Shown piece after piece: positions 12,190 through 22,870 of a stretch of DNA of 64,000 nt. Both the position numbers and the translations under genes were made by a program. Source of the DNA: Daedaleopsis sinensis (lineage: Eukaryota; Basidiomycota; Agaricomycetes; Polyporales; Polyporaceae); NCBI GenBank assembly GCA_033807695.1, contig CM066303.1:2852001-2916000 (forward strand), in the 5' to 3' direction. The notes below the pieces were generated by a model. The model worked only from the letters and a program-made list of their open reading frames with translations, was not told where the DNA came from and did no database searches. Positions within the stretch are counted from its first letter, which is position 1; each line of letters begins with the position of its first letter.

Positions 12190-13125
12190 AAGACACGTCT
12201 GAAGTGCTTACTTGAATGGGACGATGACTCCGCACTGGAAATCGAGAGTATTAGTCAGCCAGGGTACTACTGCAGCAAGATCCTTAGCACGCAGTCCACA
12301 GAAGATATGCACTCACCACGCCGTACGGAATCGGTTCTTGACAACCCTCAGCGCGTCCTCGGAGACAAGGTCGTCTTCGAGCCGCTCCCGCCCGAACGCC
12401 CGCAAGTACTGCGGCGCCATACTCACTTTGAAGATCGTTACGCGCACTCCAAGTCAGCACGCGACCAGACCGCATACGCAGGAACGGGGAAACCCCGACG
12501 CACGCGCTCGTCTGGTCTTTCCCGACCTCCTCTATCACAAGCGGGACAAAGTTCGTGGCGCCTCGAACACGCCTGTGGACAGTCCTCCGCCGCCCGCAGA
12601 AGAGAAGTCGCGGGGCGGGCTCGTCGCGACTGGTTCGGTTCTCGCATCTTCGCGAGGGTCTACAATGGTGCAGTTGGCGACGCGCGGTCGAGCGTCGGGG
12701 GCCGCTTCGGGGTCGTCCGCCGCCTGCAAACAGCGGTCGTGAGGCAGGCTTGTCGCAAAGCTGGCGGCTTCAACCTGGTCGGTCGTCGTTAGTTGCGTAT
12801 GCGTGCACGGCGGTACTAGCCAGTATTCGAGCGAGCTGACGGGCCGGGGCATCCCATGTGTCTCGGATACGGGCGAGTTCGGGCGGTGCCCCTCGGTACG
12901 CCCTCCCCGGAGGCTGGTGAGCTTGTCGTACATTCGCTGTAGGAGAATGCCAGTTACATGGGTGCACAGCATGGAATGGACTCACCAGCGGGCTGGAAGA
13001 GCTACCGTCGTCTCGCGGACGAGATGAACGGGGGAGTTGACAGTGTTCTTAGGGTATAGCGCTAGGTAGAGAGGAAAAAGTCGTCCGCAGATCGCCCAGA
13101 CAACGACAGCAGCAGACGTCTCCCC
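12190..13125. other. no gene seen
   Basis: Open frames on both strands are GC-driven and carry no family motif. A small block ALEIESISQPGYYCSKIL at about 12230-12280 might continue the upstream relic. Confidence 0.4.
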
Positions 13126-13128
13126 GAA

Positions 13129-14199
13129 TTATGATTCCGACTTCAAGTTGACGAGCTCGGACTCTTTCTCTAGTTTACTGCCCGCAGACGGCGGGGTGCC
13201 CGACACGCTCATGCCCAGATCCTGTGGCGTGAAGGCAGGCAAGTCAAACGTCCTCGAACCGTAGTTGGCGAACGCGACGCCGGAATTGTACACGGCGAGC
13301 GCGTCATCCTGCGAGGACGGGCCGTCGAGGCACCCGAGCGAGCTGAACGTGTCCGCGCTGAACGTCGTGGTTGCAGGGTCGCGCGCGCCGCAGAAGGTGT
13401 CCGCCTGGAGCGCGGCGAGCATGCTGGACGTCGTGGGTGTGTGCGCCATCGCGGTCGACAGGCGGACGTCCACTCGGCGACAGCGAGAAGGACTGCTGTT
13501 GCATTACGGGCTCAACGGATGCCGCGACCGAGTTCGTCAGAAGACAGCTTGAGGATCTGGAACGCGCCGAACGCGGGATCGCTCCGAATGGTCTGCGGCA
13601 GCGGCGATCAACTGGCCGTCCAAAACGCATGCGTCGCAATCTCGTCCTTACCAGATCCCGCATGACTTGGCTGGTCACACAACCCCAGCGGATCAGCACG
13701 CTCCGCGAGCTCATCGTCGATATATCCTCCTCGACACCTGCGTTGCGGCCACCTTCAACCGCTCGCAGCACCTGTAAGCCCAGACCATGACGTCCCGAAC
13801 GGGGTCCTGGCTTTTGCTGACGTCGACGAGGACCTGTATAGAATTATTCTCGGACAGCTGCACCAGGTCCTCGTGCAGGCAGTTGCAGACCAGCGCCCAC
13901 TGATTCCGCACCGCCTCAAAGTCGATCTTCTGCCACGACCGCCCCATGTCTGTCAGTTGCTTTTGGCTAGTCAGGACAGTGTTCAACGTCTGCACTGTGT
14001 CACAGAACATCACTCACGAACGAGATGTCCGAAGCGTGCGCCTAACTCGATCTTGGGCTCGACAAACGTGTTTCCGTACGAGTCAAGGGCCACAAGGAAG
14101 ATCTTCTCCATCTTGTCGGCAAGCTGGCGTAGGCCAGCTAGCGAATCGGACGCGGGTGCAATCGGCGAGAGAAGTGACTTCACCTCGAGGTTCGTCTAG
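13129..14199 (-). pseudogene. unrecognised conserved gene, probably broken
   Basis: On the minus strand a consistent series of coding blocks is seen. LEVKSLLSPIAPASDSLAGL and ADKMEKIFLVALDSYGNTF lie at about 14185-14065 and are followed by a plausible intron (GTGAGT...CTGACTAG, about 14020-13965). Then come WQKIDFEAVRNQWALVCNCL and VQLSENNSIQVLVDVSKSQD (about 13940-13815). DDELAERADPLGLCDQPSHA with KDEIATHAFWTAS follows in a shifted frame (about 13720-13625), then DPAFGAFQILKLSSDELGRG (about 13585-13530), and finally a Ser/Thr-rich tail rich in TF, FS and SSQ to about 13129. At least two frame changes lack good splice sites. I cannot assign a family. It may be a transcription- or signalling-related protein with a low-complexity C-terminus, but that is a guess. 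Confidence 0.45.
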
Positions 14200-14209
14200 A
14201 TCCCTCTCC

Positions 14210-14840
14210 TCTCTCTCCCCCAGCGCTGTTTTGCAGCGAGTACGATAGCGAAGCAATATATTTTGCGTCGTCCGTACATGTTCGGTGCGGGTGAGATGCG
14301 AGTCTGCCCCGAGCCCGTTTCCGCCCCACGCCCTGCTTGTCATCTGCGGACGAGCGGGGTGTTGTTAAGCGAGATCCATGACTGTCAGAGGTGTCTGCGA
14401 CGGACGGGTCGATTCGGCGTACCTCACCAATACCCAAAGGTGAAGGAACAAAGTCTGCCTTTAGCGACAGCAAGCTGTCCGGTTCTTCCGTGGCATTCGG
14501 ACCAGCACCAGCTGCTCAACTGAGGGTTGCAAGATGAGCAAAGGCGGCGAGATGGTCAAAGATCTGGTCCATTAGCCAAGTACTCATGTTGAAGCTTCGA
14601 GGTCGGGATTGGTGCGCAGTGGGAAAGGAGCAGAGAACAGATCATGAATCGGACGACGGACAGTTACGGACAGGGGGGACAACAATCGCAACGTTCACGT
14701 GACCATTGGACGACGGAGAGTCAAGAAACGGTCTGGCCAGTGGAAGGGGGGAAAGCTAAATACTAGAAGGATACACTCAAGGAGACCAAGTTCTGAGGTC
14801 TGTCCGCCACTTATTCTCCTCCGCTTGCCTCACACTCACC
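14210..14840. other. no gene seen
   Basis: Short frames only. It ends at the left copy of the direct repeat. Confidence 0.4.
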
Positions 14841-14847
14841 CACATCT

Positions 14848-15150
14848 CAGAATCCACCTGTCTCCGGTAGTCCTCGACCGTCCGACCCCGGCAAGATGTG
14901 CCTCGTCGCCCCGCCTCGATTTTCCGTGTGCTCACAACCCAAGTACTGCCCACCCGACGTCAAAGTCTCTCTCCATCCTCGCTCCCAACGACTTCTGGTA
15001 GGCAGACTACGACCATACGCAAGCCTTGAACACTCCTCAACAATGTTCTTGTTTACGCCACGATCCGACGACTTTCAAGAAACTTCTTTAAATGCTCCGA
15101 TTTCCGTTGCACTTTTCACCCTCTGTCCTCACCATCTCTCTCCCAGTCTC
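14848..15150 (+). repeat. direct repeat, left copy
   Basis: Diverged copy of 16098-16400. Shared landmarks in the same order are: the CCGGTAG...CTCG start; CGTCGCCCC...CTCGA; CCCGACGTC/CCCGATGCC; CATCCTCGCTCCC; ACCATACGCAAGCC next to TTGAACACTCCTC; and the CACTTTTCACC/CACCTTTCACC with TCTGTCCTCA end. The alignment has several indels, including an extra CTCGACTGAACACTC in the right copy. Exact ends are uncertain. Confidence 0.75.
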
Positions 15151-15177
15151 CCCGAGCGACTCTCCGCCTCCGCCTAC

Positions 15178-15640
15178 TGATTGCCACTGCAGCGTTCGTG
15201 TGCACCATTCCCGTCGGCATGATCCAGGCCATCACCAACCAGCAGATTGCTCTGAGTGGGTCTTTTAAGTTCGCGTACCCGTGACGGATATACAGAGACT
15301 AAACACGCACCAGCGTCGTCACCGAGCTCATCATCGGCTACGTGCTGCCCGGAAAGCCCATCGCGATGATGCTCTTGAAGACAAGGGTATACGTCAGCAC
15401 ATCTCAAGCGCTGCAGTCCGACTTCAAGCTCGGGCACTACATGAAGATCCCGTACGTCGCATGCACGCCCTCGTCTCGTGCGCATGTCTGCATCAGCATC
15501 TCACCGTGTCCGCACATAGCCTCCGCGCGATGTTTATCTGCCAGTTTGTCGGGCGCCTTCATCGCGGCACCGTCCAACTCGCCGTTCAGACCTAGATGTT
15601 CGCGCACATCCTGGACATGTGCCAGGCGGACCAGGGTCGA
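15178..15640 (+). pseudogene. oligopeptide transporter (OPT family) fragment
   Basis: Blocks characteristic of OPT-family proton-coupled oligopeptide transporters appear in family order: FVCTIPVGMIQAITNQQIAL (about 15195-15255), an intron-like gap, TELIIGYVLPGKPIAMMLLK (about 15320-15380), QALQSDFKLGHYMKIP (about 15408-15455), a second intron-like gap, and AMFICQFVG then GTVQLAVQT.MFAHILDMC (about 15525-15625). These correspond to the membrane-embedded central part of the transporter; the N- and C-terminal thirds are absent. A stop (TAG) stands where the family usually has Trp, and one frameshift lies near 15560. The reading direction continues straight into the FAD-monooxygenase-like piece. 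Non-functional fragment. Confidence 0.7.
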
Positions 15641-15642
15641 TC

Positions 15643-15775
15643 GTGTGTCAACCTCCCTGCGAACGGCGCCGCGTACACGCTGCACTTTGCGGACGGCACG
15701 TCGGCGGAGGCGGACGTCCTCGTCGGCGCGGACTGGGTCAAGTTGAAGACGCGCGTCGCATTGTACGGATAGTAC
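15643..15775 (+). pseudogene. FAD-dependent monooxygenase-like fragment
   Basis: Directly after the OPT block, one open frame reads YTLHFADGTSAEADVLVGAD and then WVKLKTRVALYG before a stop. This resembles the region after the FAD-binding fold in salicylate-hydroxylase-like flavoprotein monooxygenases, where ADVLVGADG.KS..R is common. Here the glycine after GAD is replaced by Trp-Val. Only about 45 residues are present, with no GxGxxG motif and no substrate domain. It lies between the two direct repeats. Confidence 0.5.
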
Positions 15776-16097
15776 GTCCACGTACAGGAGTGCGTAAATC
15801 CCGAATCTGAGTCGCATACCACTGATGGAGACGGATCAGATGCAGACAGAACGGGAGCGGGGGAGTTCATGACAGTTTAGAGACGCAAAACCCTAAGGAG
15901 TGCGAGCGGTGCAAGCGACTCGGAGGCATGACACTCCGACGCCGTCTCATCGTCCCTCGTCTCTCCTCACTCTCTTCCACTCGCCTCATACTCACCCAAA
16001 ACACAAAACTCGATCCCTCCTTGCACGAGTAGGCCAAATCTAGTGTCCGCGGCGACAGAGATTTCGACCTTGCTCATCCGTTTCAAGACAGATTAGT

Positions 16098-16400
16098 GCA
16101 AAATCAGTCGTGTCCGGTAGCCCTCGGCAGTCCGGACTCGGCGATATGCGCGTCGTCGCCCCATCTCGACTCTCCGTCCGCCCACACCCCGGACACTGCG
16201 CACCCGATGCCAAAATTTCCCTTCATCCTCGCTCCCGACGTCCTCCGGCCAGCAAACTACTACCATAAGCAAGCCTTGAACACTCCTCGACTGAACACTC
16301 CTCGACATCGTTCCTGTTTTCGCTGCATGCCGACGACGTTCATCGATTTCATCGCACCTTTCACCCCGTCCGACACTTCTGTCCTCATCTCTCGCCCATC
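16098..16400 (+). repeat. direct repeat, right copy
   Basis: Same orientation as 14848-15150, about 1.25 kb away. A shorter echo of the left flank (CTCGCCTCATACTCACCCA against TTGCCTCACACTCACCCA) occurs at about 15978, so the repeat unit may extend further left than drawn. Confidence 0.75.
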
Positions 16401-16409
16401 CGGCTCGAA

Positions 16410-18690
16410 CACGATTGTTCCACTTGACTACACTCCGAACAACTCCCGGACTCCACACGGCGCCGTTCCCCGCCGTCGCCGCCGCCGTAGTCGACGGCTG
16501 CACCCGCGCTCTGTGCCGCCTGATACAAAATCCGTAATAATTCCTCCAGTTCTTACAGTCGCGCGTGCTAACTCATACCGTCAGAACGCGCCGAACATTG
16601 TGCGCCCAACGCGCCCGGTCACAGCCCAATCTATGGACGTCACAAAGTTCACTTTCACAGCGATTTCTTGGGCACCCGCGGTGACTACGGCTTTCCAACC
16701 AAAACGATACCCCGCCGCGAAACGCATACAGCACGCACGCCCTGACTACACAGCACACATACGACACGTTTCCAGGCCCCGAGCACGGGGTCTGAAAACC
16801 GGCCGCATGCGCATGCGCGTACCTCCAAGGCCAGCGGCCCTGAACTCACTGGCACTACACAGCCTATCCCGGCCGCTCGGTGCGCTCAGACTCGACCACA
16901 ACACGCCGTACAACTAGCGTGCACGCGCCTGCGAAGGCATCCGGCCCGTACAACACGCGGGAACGAACGTTCGCGCGGGCGGGGCCCTATGGCACCGTGG
17001 CCCCATGGCCGGTCTCACGAACAACGCCCCGACCGCCCGCCCGCCCGCCCGCTCGTGAATGTCAACATCCATCGCTCCAGAGCCCGTCTCAGACCCTCCC
17101 GTCGTGCACGGTGCACGGCCCTCTCGGAGCCCGGACTCGGATGCGGGAGGCGAAACGGTGCGCACCCCAGCACAACATCAGCTGCTGTCCGAGTACGGAC
17201 GATAGCGCCGGGCCCCTAGGTCTCGCCTGCGCACACACGCTGCGTGCGAGAAGTCTGCGTCCCTGTCGCCCCGCGTCGAGGGAAGATCGACGCTGCGACT
17301 TGAAAGCGGCCACCGCCCGCCGCCAAATTTGCGAAGCCCGCTCCCGAGTCCAGATGCCGGACTCCGAACTCTAGTTTTGCAACAGCTGCGCCAGTGGAGA
17401 GTCCCGAGCGGTGAGATGGATGGACAGTCAGACGCGGATCCAGCCTGCCTCTGGCCCCGAAGACCTCCCCGCCGTCAATCACTCCGCACATATCGCGCTC
17501 GTGTATCGAGCATCGAGCATCACGGTGTCGAAGATGTCCGCCATCCTGCACGCAAGTCTCGACGGACTGTGGGCTCGTTGCCCAACCCGTGGTCCCGGAA
17601 CGGCACGCATGACTCGGATGGCTAGCGGGGAGAGGCCGTGCATGTGCAAGGACGGCGGTACGGACGGGATCCGGAGCAGCCTGCTAGTGAAGTCGGCGGG
17701 CGGGCGGGACAGCGGATCGGTGGCATGGCGCAGTACATGGCAGCAGTCCTATCGTATGGTACGTAGATCTAATGCAATATCAGTCAATCTTGCTCTTCCG
17801 TGGAGCTACGCGCGATCTGAGATGAGCAGTCCGCGATTGAACACACCGGATGGGGACGTACTCACGTAAGGCGTGCGCATCTGCCAAGAGCGTGCCACTT
17901 CGGTCAGAGTAAGCCCCGATTTTGTGGGCTGCTTTTGCTTTTGACAGACCCAAAGCTTCCTAGAATCCGCCCCAAAATCTACTAGCCAAGATCGCCCACT
18001 ATGATCTCCCCTATTGATGCGCCCGCTACCGCTCCTGCCCGCTCCTTCTCAGCGCCGGCACGTCAGCACGCACTGCAGTCGCGCGAAGCGTATTGAAGGG
18101 GAGTACTGAGTACTCATGCGCACACCGAGCCGTGACCATGACACACATGACTGCGATGGCTTGGTGTGCTCGTAAGCAGCTTCCAAGCTGAGCAGGTTGG
18201 CCCAGCTTGTGAGTCGCTCACTGAGAAGGCCTACATGTCGCTGCCAATGGTACTAGTTACAGAGAAGTGGGAATTTAGCGCGGATGCGGCGCCAAATCGG
18301 GGACGGCATTTCTCTACTAGGTCCCTTGACCACGCGCCACTCACCATGGTCACATCCTCTGGTTTGCGCCTCACATACACTACACCTTGCGAAATTATCT
18401 TTACTTGGAACAAGGGTCAAAAAAGAAGTGCTGCATTGAAGCGAACACAAGTTTTCCTAGTGGAGACTCGAGAACAACCCTCGACTCGTGAGTAGGACTG
18501 CCATACAGCTGCGGCATCGTCATTGCTCATTAATTTATATACAGTATTGCTATGCGCTCTGAAAGAAGAAGGGGAGGGAAACCATACCGTTGTATCGGTA
18601 GGTTGCTCCGGTATAGCGGATGTGCAGGTGATTGTAAGGCGAACGTTTTCGGCATGCTACGTTCCCGGATGACCATATCCTATGGATAGA
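16410..18690. other. no gene supported
   Basis: GC-rich up to about 17750, with long but motif-free frames and a short CCCG run at 17032-17055, then ordinary composition. I found no conserved block and no spliceable frame. Confidence 0.45.
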
Positions 18691-18698
18691 ATCCCGCT

Positions 18699-19076
18699 AT
18701 GCTCACCATTCAAGATCCGGAGACAGTCCTGTTCCTGTCATTTCTTTTTGAAGAGATCAGGGATGAGCTCCTAGAGTTCTCCAGAGACTGGCTTGCCGGC
18801 AAAATGCCCCGGGCTATGCTGGTCGATGGTCATCAAGATGATCGCTTATCCACCACGGCCGGTCCTGCCTCAGAGTCACAGGAAATCAAAATGGGAGAGC
18901 TAAAAGCGTACCTGATCCGGTGTGCAAGGGCTGTGGAAGAAGCGAGACGTACGGAGGAGGCGCACTACGTGTTCGGTACGCCCCAGGACCTGTCGTTGGA
19001 GGAGTTACTAGAAGACAACGCAGGTGATGTTGCTCACGAGGGCGCCGGCGATGAAGATGTGATGATGGAACTCTAG
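18699..19076 (+). CDS. small acidic hypothetical protein
   Basis: A single 125-codon frame starts with ATG and ends with an acidic tail (ELLEDNAGDVAHEGAGDEDV...). It is rich in Glu and Asp, with amphipathic helical character (FLSFLFEEIRDELLEFSRDW; LKAYLIRCARAVEEA). No transmembrane segment or known motif is visible. Composition and the absence of a better competing frame make it plausible as a coding exon or small gene, possibly preceded by another exon. Alternatively it is a chance frame. No function can be assigned. Confidence 0.35.
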   Translation: MLTIQDPETVLFLSFLFEEIRDELLEFSRDWLAGKMPRAMLVDGHQDDRLSTTAGPASESQEIKMGELKAYLIRCARAVEEARRTEEAHYVFGTPQDLSLEELLEDNAGDVAHEGAGDEDVMMEL

Positions 19077-19399
19077 GATAAGAACTGTAACTAGCAATTG
19101 CAACAGACAAATGAGCTGCAGCGTGGATAAGTCAGTGCAGCCACAGATGGCCTCATCATCATGTCGGGGGGGGAGTGAATAACGCGAAGGATTCTCTAAG
19201 GTTGTGGAACCCTCCGGACGTGGTCGCACTTAAAGGCAGACGCGTCAACACTTCATACTACGGTACGACATTTCCTCCTCCACACTGGCTCAGCTGGTCG
19301 AGTACAGCACGAATACTGCGAGTCGGTGCCCAGTTGCAGCCGTGCGGAGTCTCCATCGACGCTTGTCGAATGTTGAGCACTGAGGCACGACGTAGCCCA

Positions 19400-20520
19400 T
19401 ATCTTTGTTAGTCTCACGATAGAGCGCGACACGAGATTACGGAGCAGCGGCGGCTCGTACGCCCGCGCCCGCACTCTGAGGACCGTGGCCACGCGGTTGA
19501 ATGGGGACTTGTACGCCGCATAGACTTGGAAGACGTGCGTCATGATGTTCTCGTCGTCGACCACCGCGCCGGGCGCATTCCCGCGGCGACGATCTCCGCG
19601 AGGATCTAGGCACACCGTCGAGCATCTCCTTCGCGAGGCGGAACGCCTCGTGCACGTACAGCCGCAAGCGCGCGGGCGGCTAGTACATGTGCACGATGGG
19701 CCTTGGCGAGAGGCGAGCGGAGCGCGAGGAGCGCGGTGACGGGGCGCATGTAGCTCTGCTGCGGAGCGGCGCGACACTCGTAGTCGTGCTACAGGCCTGC
19801 GACGCGCGCAGGTACTCCTTGATGCGGAGGTACCGGAGAGGCTCCGCGGGTGAAGAGCCGGCGTATGTGGCCAGGAAGCGTTCGACACTTGCGACGTCAC
19901 TGGCGTCGGCGTACAGCGACATCGTGGACTCGAGCGCAGGAAGGAGGACGGGCAGGCCGAACTGCTGTCGTAAGCGTGAGCGGGTCCTTCGACAGCACGG
20001 CGACGCCAATTAGGGAGTCGGGGTCGGACTGAGAACCCTCGAGGACGTCGAGGATTTTGGTGAGTTTGGCGACGCTCCTGAACGGTGTGGTTCAGGGGTT
20101 GCTCTTCTGCAGCGGCTGCTTCAGCACATGCACCTGGTGGAAGTCTTCACTGCAACGCGGGGTCCGTCGCAAGCCCAGCCGAAGGAAGACCGCGACCATA
20201 GCGTTGCACTCCAGGTGAGCGAGCTTGCGCTCCTCCAGGCACACGTCTCACCGCACCCCTGAACGCGGACACATTGAGGATCGTCCTGAGGTCGCCGTCC
20301 AGGACCTCGGCATGAGTGCAGAGATCGGTTGCTCTAGCCATTACACGTGCAGGGGCACTGGAGTGAGAAGGGAGTCCAGTAAGTGCTATGCTCACGTTTC
20401 CATGACGGTGCTTGGGTTGCCAACCTGCTCGAAGAGATCGTGGTGGTTGAGTCGAAGGCCATGATCGTGAAGTGCTGAGGTGCACGCCGGCGAGGTCGTG
20501 GTTCAGTTGCGCTTGCGTCT
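19400..20520 (-). pseudogene. relic of an unrecognised conserved protein
   Basis: On the minus strand a chain of coding blocks runs in shifting frames: HHDLFEQVGNPSTVMET ending at a GTGAGC donor (about 20455-20400); ATDLCTHAEVLDGDLRTILN and VSAFRGAVR, then ERKLAHLECNAMVAVFLRLG (about 20335-20170); RSVAKLTKILDVLEGSQSDP with SLIGVAVLSKDPLTL (about 20090-19985); FGLPVLLPALESTMSLYADA, SVERFLATYAGSS and EPLRYLRIKEYLRAS (about 19955-19800); RLYVHEAFRLAKEMLDGV (about 19665-19615); and DENIMTHVFQVYAAYKSPFN with YEPPLLRNLVSRSIVRLTK (about 19560-19410). At least three frameshifts separate these blocks. The alpha-helical, leucine-rich character suggests a scaffold-type protein. I do not recognise the family. 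Confidence 0.45.
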
Positions 20521-20529
20521 GGCTCGCAC

Positions 20530-22495
20530 CGATGGATATGTCGGACGCGTCGTCGTATGTGCGTCAACGATTGCATGTCAGAAGCGTGAATAGTCGCACC
20601 TGTAACTCGGAGTCGGTAGGGTCGATCACGTCCCGCTCACGCGAACCTGGAGCGCTTCTATCCTTCTGGTGACAAGGGCACGGCATATGCATGTGCATTA
20701 GAATTGAGACCGGAGGAGCGTAATTCTCAGAAAATTGGTAGCTACAGACGAGGTGAGCGTGCGCACCACCTTGCTTCCTCTTACCTGCAAACTCAAGTGT
20801 CATCTCCTCCGTCACGATGGCCGATCACCATCTCCGATTGCAGCTCCAATATTTGCAGGGTAGGCTGGATAACATATTGCACTTAGCGGAAGCTTCGCAG
20901 GGTCGTAGAGCGAGTAGGGCTCGGCAGCTTCCACAAACTCCTACAAAAGATTCAGAAAATATCTAAAGCATGCTAGGCCACTAGAATACTCACCTTTCGC
21001 ATCTTAGTGCTTAGATCGCTGCCTGACGTATGACTGTATGACTTGTCAATTTGGGGTGCACTTTAAATGCCCATGGATGTCGATGCGTGTTCTCTGCCGT
21101 CCGTAAGATTACTGCACGACGAGAGATGCTCAGATGCCACGCACTTCTATAACTAGTTTGACCATTCCCACCTGCTCTATTGCGCTCGACCACCCCTGGG
21201 GAAAGTAAGGTGATCTTCAATAGTAAGGCAGCTGAAGCCGACGATACTCACTCACCACTATCACCTAAGAGCGATGTAAACTCCATGTAACGATGGAGAT
21301 CTCGTTGTTTTTGGTCGTTACATTGATGAATATATATGATAAAACAGCTCCTCGGGGAGAGGCATAGATGTTGACGTTGAAGGACTGTGCAGACTAGCGT
21401 AGGAGGCCTAGGACTCGAGAAGGAGGAGGACCTGCAAGCGCGAAGTTTGAAGCGCGTTCAAAGCGCGTCTATGTAGATCCTTGCGCGAGCGCCTGTGGCT
21501 GACAGATTCTCTTGCTCGAACCGCACACACTGCGTCCGATCCACAGCTGGGAGGCTTCACACTCAGCGAATGGAGCTACAGCAACACAAATGTTCCACAA
21601 GAGGAATTATAAGCGGCCGTCCACCTTGCTTTCTGTGCCCGCATCGGTCGCGGGAATTGTCGGTTTCGAGGTAGTGGTATCTTAGTTGATATCCAGGAAT
21701 CTACCCTTCATGCTGATCAACCCCATTTAGGTATTCGTAGGAGCTCTCTGAACGCAGATGGGAAGTACGAGTGTGAGATTCAGGGCGATGACGTTGCAAA
21801 TGGCCCCAGACTCTGCCCTCCCAGCGTATTAACGACACTCCTACTACTAGCGCAGATCAAGTACGGGAGTTACAGGTCCGCACCTCCTGATGTCTATCCA
21901 TAATATGAATGCTGCTTACAGCACCTTTATGATTAGATGGCTCTTGCCCCATTCCTGCGTATAATATTGGAGAGACTTGTCGTTCACGAGAAGCTTCCAG
22001 GTCTCCTGCGTAGGAAACCAGATCTGCAGTATGGTACCGGTATTATCTGTGGTACGCTTCGTCGGTCCTCTTTCCTTGAACTTAGACGGTGAACGAGCAT
22101 CTTAGATCACTGCCCTTCGTCAATTCTATCCTCGTCCTTCTACTACGAAGCTTGCGGATTCGAGATCTGCCCCGAGTGTCATATCGAGCACGGATCTACA
22201 ATCGGACATCCATGTTGTGCACCTCACGCTGGCAGACAGGTCAGTGCAATCGCCAAGCTTTAACAGCCCAGCATTCACTTCTCTCCAGGGCGAACACACT
22301 TTTCGTCCGATATCTCGCTTAGGGCCGACGCGTGCAAAGGACATGCTTGCGGAGGTCGAGGACATCATCGTCGCAGGTCGACCCACTCGTCCCGTTCACG
22401 TTAACGATACAGATCGACTTCAGGCACGCGCGCGATTCAATCGCGAAGTGCCCATGATACGAGCAGGTCAAGAGCAGCTGTTTCGGTCGCTTTGA
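20530..22495. other. no intact gene seen
   Basis: AT-richer sequence with many stops. One coding-like block at about 21960-22085 (ERLVVHEKLPGLLRRKPDLQ) and another at about 22217-22495 could belong to the JmjC-like relic downstream. Confidence 0.4.
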
Positions 22496-22504
22496 TACGG
22501 TGAC

Positions 22505-22870
22505 ATCCCGATCACCATGGAAAATATAAATGAGAAGATGCGATGGGACTGGACGCCCGAGTTCTTCGTGCGATCACATGGCAATCAGCCTATCAGGATA
22601 TTCAAGAGTCATGGATTGGTCCCGGAGACAGTCTCTTCTCGTCAAATTCTTCGGCGAGTTGAATAAACGTGATCGTGAGTTTGCAGTGAGAGCCAAGGTG
22701 AGATGTGATGTTGTTGGTTGGACGAGGTACCGAAGCTTTGCTCCCTAGGATTCCAATGCCACACTACACTCGAAACGATGGCTTGTTCAACCTGGCCGCT
22801 CACTTCCCACTTCCGCCGACCAGGCTCGTCGCAAGAAACTCAAAAGGGACACAGGGGGCGTACCACCTCA
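22505..22870 (+). pseudogene. JmjC-domain-like protein relic
   Basis: Three blocks in different frames follow the order of mushroom JmjC-like proteins: MRWDWTPEFFVRSHGNQPIR (about 22540-22600), where the family has W.PEYFI..HG; VKFFGELNKRDREF (about 22636-22680), matching the V.KFF..F segment; and MPHYTRNDGLFNLAAHFPLP (about 22755-22815), matching the P.YTR.DG..NLASHFP motif before the iron-binding region. JmjC proteins are Fe(II)/2-oxoglutarate-dependent hydroxylases or demethylases. The metal-binding H-x-D is not preserved in readable form. A stop after RRVE and two frame changes show it is broken. Part of the match is from memory of the family pattern, so confidence is moderate. Confidence 0.45.

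Noticed and set aside
16096..16917. 273-codon plus-strand frame
   Set aside because: Its first third is the right direct repeat, whose left copy does not keep the frame. The rest is Arg/Pro-rich composition with no motif.
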